NCBI RefSeq assembly: GCF_965228705.1
Contig: NZ_OZ245832.1
Coordinates: forward strand, 1,178,001 to 1,242,000
Direction of reading: 5' to 3'
DNA length: 64,000 bases
Origin: Croceimicrobium sp965228705
GTDB lineage: Bacteria; Bacteroidota; Bacteroidia; Flavobacteriales; Schleiferiaceae
Shown: piece after piece, positions 61,650 through 64,000 of the stretch
How positions within the stretch are numbered: the stretch's first letter is position 1
Layout: each line of letters opens with the position of its first letter
The notes under the pieces: generated by a model
Databases searched by the model: none
What the model was told of the DNA's origin: nothing
What the model saw: the letters and a program-made list of their open reading frames with translations, nothing else
Program-made: the position numbers and the translations under genes

Positions 61650-62999
61650 ATGCGCAAACCGATTAAAGGTTTTTCGAAACTCAGCAAGGAAGCCAAAATT
61701 GAATGGCTAAGTGATCAGTTTTTTGATAATTCAGAAGATGCGATCAATCTATTAAAGCATTACTGGCATGAAGATCCTAAGGTGCAAAAGCTTCATGATG
61801 AGTTTATTGAAAACACCCTGAGCAATTACTACATGCCATTTGGGGTAGCTCCGAATTTTAAAATTAACGGAGAACTTTATACCATTCCCATGGCCATTGA
61901 AGAAAGTTCGGTGGTAGCTGCCGCAGCGAAAAGTGCGACCTATTGGTTAGAGCGTGGAGGTTTTAAAACCAGCATTATCTCAACCAAGAAAGTAGGTCAT
62001 GTACATTTTATCTATCAAGGGGATGCTCAAAAATTGCAAAGCTTTTTTGAAGCTTTAAAGCCTGCGCTTTTAAAAGATACCGAAGAACTCACTGCCAATA
62101 TGCGCGCGCGTGGAGGTGGTATTATCGACCTAAAATTGGTGGATAAGCGTACGGCCATGGAAGATTACTGGCAAATTGAAGCCCTTTTCGAAACCTGTGA
62201 TTCCATGGGGGCCAATTTTATAAACTCCTGCCTGGAGCAATTCTCCCAAACCTTGCAGCGTGAAATCAAAGCTCAGGATCACTTTAAGGAAGCAGAGAAA
62301 GCCATCCAGGTGGTGATGTGCATTTTATCCAATTACACTCCCGAATGTGTCGTGCGCTCCGAAGTTTCCTGTATAGTGGAAGAACTCAATGGCGATGCTG
62401 GAATCAGCCCAGAAGAGTTTGCTCAAAAATTTCAGCGTGCCGTACGTATTGCAGAGGTAGAACCCTATCGGGCCACGACCCATAATAAGGGAATTATGAA
62501 TGGTATTGATGCAGTGATCATCGCAACCGGGAATGATTTCCGTGCTGTGGAAGCCGCTTGCCATACCTACGCCAGTCGTAAAGGCCAATACAGCTCACTT
62601 ACCCATTGTGAGGTAAAAGACGGTATTTTCCGCTTCTGGATTGAAGTGCCTTTAGCCCTGGGAACGGTTGGCGGATTGACTCGCTTACATCCCATGGTGA
62701 AATTTTCTCTGGATCTTTTGCAACAGCCTAATGCTGAAGAGTTGATGGGAATCGTTGCCAGTTCTGGATTGGCCCAAAATTTCGCTGCCCTTCGAGCCCT
62801 TACCACCACTGGAATTCAAAAAGGCCATATGAAAATGCACCTCTTGAATATCTTGAATCAATTGGAGGCTACAGATGCGGAAAAGGAAACCATCGTTAAT
62901 TACTTTAAGGATAAAGTAGTATCGCATTCTGCGGCTGTAAACAAGTTCTGCGAAATCCGCGGAATTAAAAGCCCTTCTGAGATAAAGAAGGAAAACTAG
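61650..62999 (+). CDS. Hydroxymethylglutaryl-CoA reductase, class II
   Basis: The 449-residue protein has the class II HMG-CoA reductase features: NYYMPFGVAPNFKING, the catalytic Glu region AIEESSVVAAA, CDSMGANFINSC (cofactor domain), the catalytic Lys in THNKGIMNG and the Asp in ATGNDFRA, GTVGGLTRLHP, and the C-terminal catalytic-His segment QKGHMKMH. Databases call this form degradative, but in organisms using the mevalonate pathway it works in the synthetic direction. The GHMP kinase gene starts directly after its stop, supporting isoprenoid synthesis. Confidence 0.92.
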   Translation: MRKPIKGFSKLSKEAKIEWLSDQFFDNSEDAINLLKHYWHEDPKVQKLHDEFIENTLSNYYMPFGVAPNFKINGELYTIPMAIEESSVVAAAAKSATYWLERGGFKTSIISTKKVGHVHFIYQGDAQKLQSFFEALKPALLKDTEELTANMRARGGGIIDLKLVDKRTAMEDYWQIEALFETCDSMGANFINSCLEQFSQTLQREIKAQDHFKEAEKAIQVVMCILSNYTPECVVRSEVSCIVEELNGDAGISPEEFAQKFQRAVRIAEVEPYRATTHNKGIMNGIDAVIIATGNDFRAVEAACHTYASRKGQYSSLTHCEVKDGIFRFWIEVPLALGTVGGLTRLHPMVKFSLDLLQQPNAEELMGIVASSGLAQNFAALRALTTTGIQKGHMKMHLLNILNQLEATDAEKETIVNYFKDKVVSHSAAVNKFCEIRGIKSPSEIKKEN

Positions 63000-63869
63000 A
63001 TGAAGCATTTTTTTGCCCCGGGCAAATTACTTCTTAGTGCTGAGTATAGCGTTCTGGAGGGTGCTAAAGCCATTGCTGTACCTACCATTAAAGGTCAACA
63101 TCTAGAGATCTTTCCTCAAGCGGAGAAAACCATGCTTTATAAAGCTCTGGACGAAAAGGCTGAGCCCTGGCTGGATTTCCAATTGGGGCAAGCGCAGAGT
63201 GAGGAGGAAATGCTAGTGCAGAATATTATTTTGGATGCCTGTGGCTCGCAAGTGCCTGAGTTTTGCAAGGTGCAGAGCCGTTTAGATTTTCCTCGCGCCT
63301 GGGGTTTGGGCAGCAGCAGTACCTTCATCAGTCTGATGGCGCAATGGCTTGAAACTGATGTTTGGAGCTTATTCTTTAAACATCTTAAAGGCAGCGGTTA
63401 TGATGTTGCCGTAGCGGAAGCGGGCCATGTGATCGAATATCAATTATTCGATAAAAAGCCCCATTGGCAAGAGGTTCAGATCCCTGAATTTTTTAAAAAC
63501 ACCTTTCTGCTCTATTTAGGTAAGAAGCAAAATTCTGCCCGCGAGGTGGATCGCTATTTAAAAAAGGATCGCTCTGCGAGTTTGGTGCAAAAGATTTCTA
63601 ATCTAAGTGATGAACTTTTACAGCTTTCGGATATTGCTGCTCTTGCCAATTGGATGGAGGTGCATGAGGCCTATACGGCAGAATTAATTGGACGTAAACC
63701 TCTGCCTTTGCAAATCTTGCCAAAGTATAAAGGACAAGCAAAATCTTTAGGAGCCTGGGGGGGGGATTTCCTCTGGCTAAGCGAAGCACCAGAAGCGGAG
63801 GAGCTCAAAGCTGCAGGTCTAAATCAAGTCTTTAAATTTTCAGAATTAGTGCCCTTTACACATTCCTGA
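63000..63869 (+). CDS. GHMP-family kinase, probably mevalonate pathway
   Basis: The 289-residue protein begins FAPGKLLLSAEYSVLEGAKAIAVP, the substrate-binding first motif of GHMP kinases, and has the ATP loop in RAWGLGSSSTFISL. GSGYDVAVAEAG is the third, Asp-containing motif region. The C-terminal part is shorter than in mevalonate kinase, as in the GYDCO-type kinases seen beside HMG-CoA reductase in Bacteroidota. It probably phosphorylates mevalonate or phosphomevalonate. It directly abuts the reductase gene, so the two are one operon. Confidence 0.85.
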   Translation: MKHFFAPGKLLLSAEYSVLEGAKAIAVPTIKGQHLEIFPQAEKTMLYKALDEKAEPWLDFQLGQAQSEEEMLVQNIILDACGSQVPEFCKVQSRLDFPRAWGLGSSSTFISLMAQWLETDVWSLFFKHLKGSGYDVAVAEAGHVIEYQLFDKKPHWQEVQIPEFFKNTFLLYLGKKQNSAREVDRYLKKDRSASLVQKISNLSDELLQLSDIAALANWMEVHEAYTAELIGRKPLPLQILPKYKGQAKSLGAWGGDFLWLSEAPEAEELKAAGLNQVFKFSELVPFTHS

Positions 63870-63916
63870 AAAATCCACCCGTCATTTTTGTTAACTTGCT
63901 GTTTGATTGACGGATT

Positions 63917-64000
63917 ATGCGGCGCATTGGCCTTTTTATACTCCTCCTGCTGGGATTTGGAATGCAGGCTGCTCACCTGGTTGGTGGGGAGCTGAGCTAC
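63917..64000 (+). CDS. T9SS type B cargo protein, N-terminal fragment (runs off window)
   Basis: From the ATG at 63917 the frame is open to the window end: a signal peptide (IGLFILLLLGFGMQA) and then AHLVGGELSY, which is the hallmark start (AHIVGGE) of large gliding-motility-associated surface proteins whose C-terminus carries the type B T9SS domain. The C-terminal domain is outside the window, so this identity is inferred from the N-terminal motif. It is a second such cargo in this region, independent of the one at 35827-38784. Confidence 0.7.
   Translation, partial: MRRIGLFILLLLGFGMQAAHLVGGELSY

Overview
The window is a gene-dense chromosomal stretch from a member of the Bacteroidota, most likely Flavobacteriales of the Cryomorphaceae/Schleiferiaceae type. 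Evidence: a TonB receptor/DUF4249 lipoprotein pair; type IX secretion (T9SS) substrates with both type A and type B C-terminal signals; a PorP/SprF barrel protein; the order GAF protein - ABC permease - purH - mreBCD - mrdA - rodA; and TAnnTTTG promoter elements instead of sigma70 -10 boxes. The organism name is inference. I see no rRNA, tRNA, CRISPR array, insertion sequence or prophage. No gene-free stretch exceeds about 220 bp; the two longest are 14995-15215 and 49264-49467.

1-6.2 kb: the end of a methyltransferase, a SatD-like regulator with a DUF3307 membrane protein behind a nested palindromic operator, a secreted protein of unknown function, and a TonB receptor with its DUF4249 lipoprotein. 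6.2-14.4 kb: ftsK, a LolA-like carrier, an LptF/LptG-type permease, two glycosyltransferases and a ribBA gene whose GTP cyclohydrolase II half looks dead. 14.5-20 kb: a lipoprotein, then a compact surface-polysaccharide operon (nucleotidyltransferase, Wzz-like protein, O-antigen ligase/polymerase, methyltransferase) facing a sugar epimerase-like gene. 20-27.4 kb: small accessory genes, a T9SS-exported vanadium-haloperoxidase-like enzyme, and a deletion scar that joins the 3' halves of an SDR gene and a TetR gene.

27.4-33.5 kb: a minus-strand operon of six genes, each overlapping the next (M3 peptidase, rsmA, mgtE, outer-membrane protein, 2-hydroxyacid dehydrogenase, GNAT). 33.6-38.8 kb: a DinB-like protein, then a T9SS pair: a large repeat-containing type B cargo protein and a PorP/SprF barrel that carries a peptidoglycan-binding SPOR domain. 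38.9-48.1 kb: undecaprenol/diacylglycerol kinase, a GAF protein, an ABC permease, and the purH-mreBCD-mrdA-rodA cell-shape operon. 48.1-52.7 kb: DUF427, a previously uncalled 48-residue ORF downstream of an ECF sigma factor, uvrA, and a YopX-like protein. 52.7-57.7 kb: DUF389, ArsC-like, TrmH-like and formate-THF ligase genes. 57.7-64 kb: an exported KatG behind repeated TCGAT boxes, a YkgJ protein, two small membrane proteins, HMG-CoA reductase plus a GHMP kinase (mevalonate pathway), and the start of another type B T9SS cargo protein.

Most of the window is core housekeeping. The items most worth a second look are the satD-type operator, the SDR/TetR deletion scar, the PorP-SPOR fusion, the 48-residue ORF and the katG upstream repeats.
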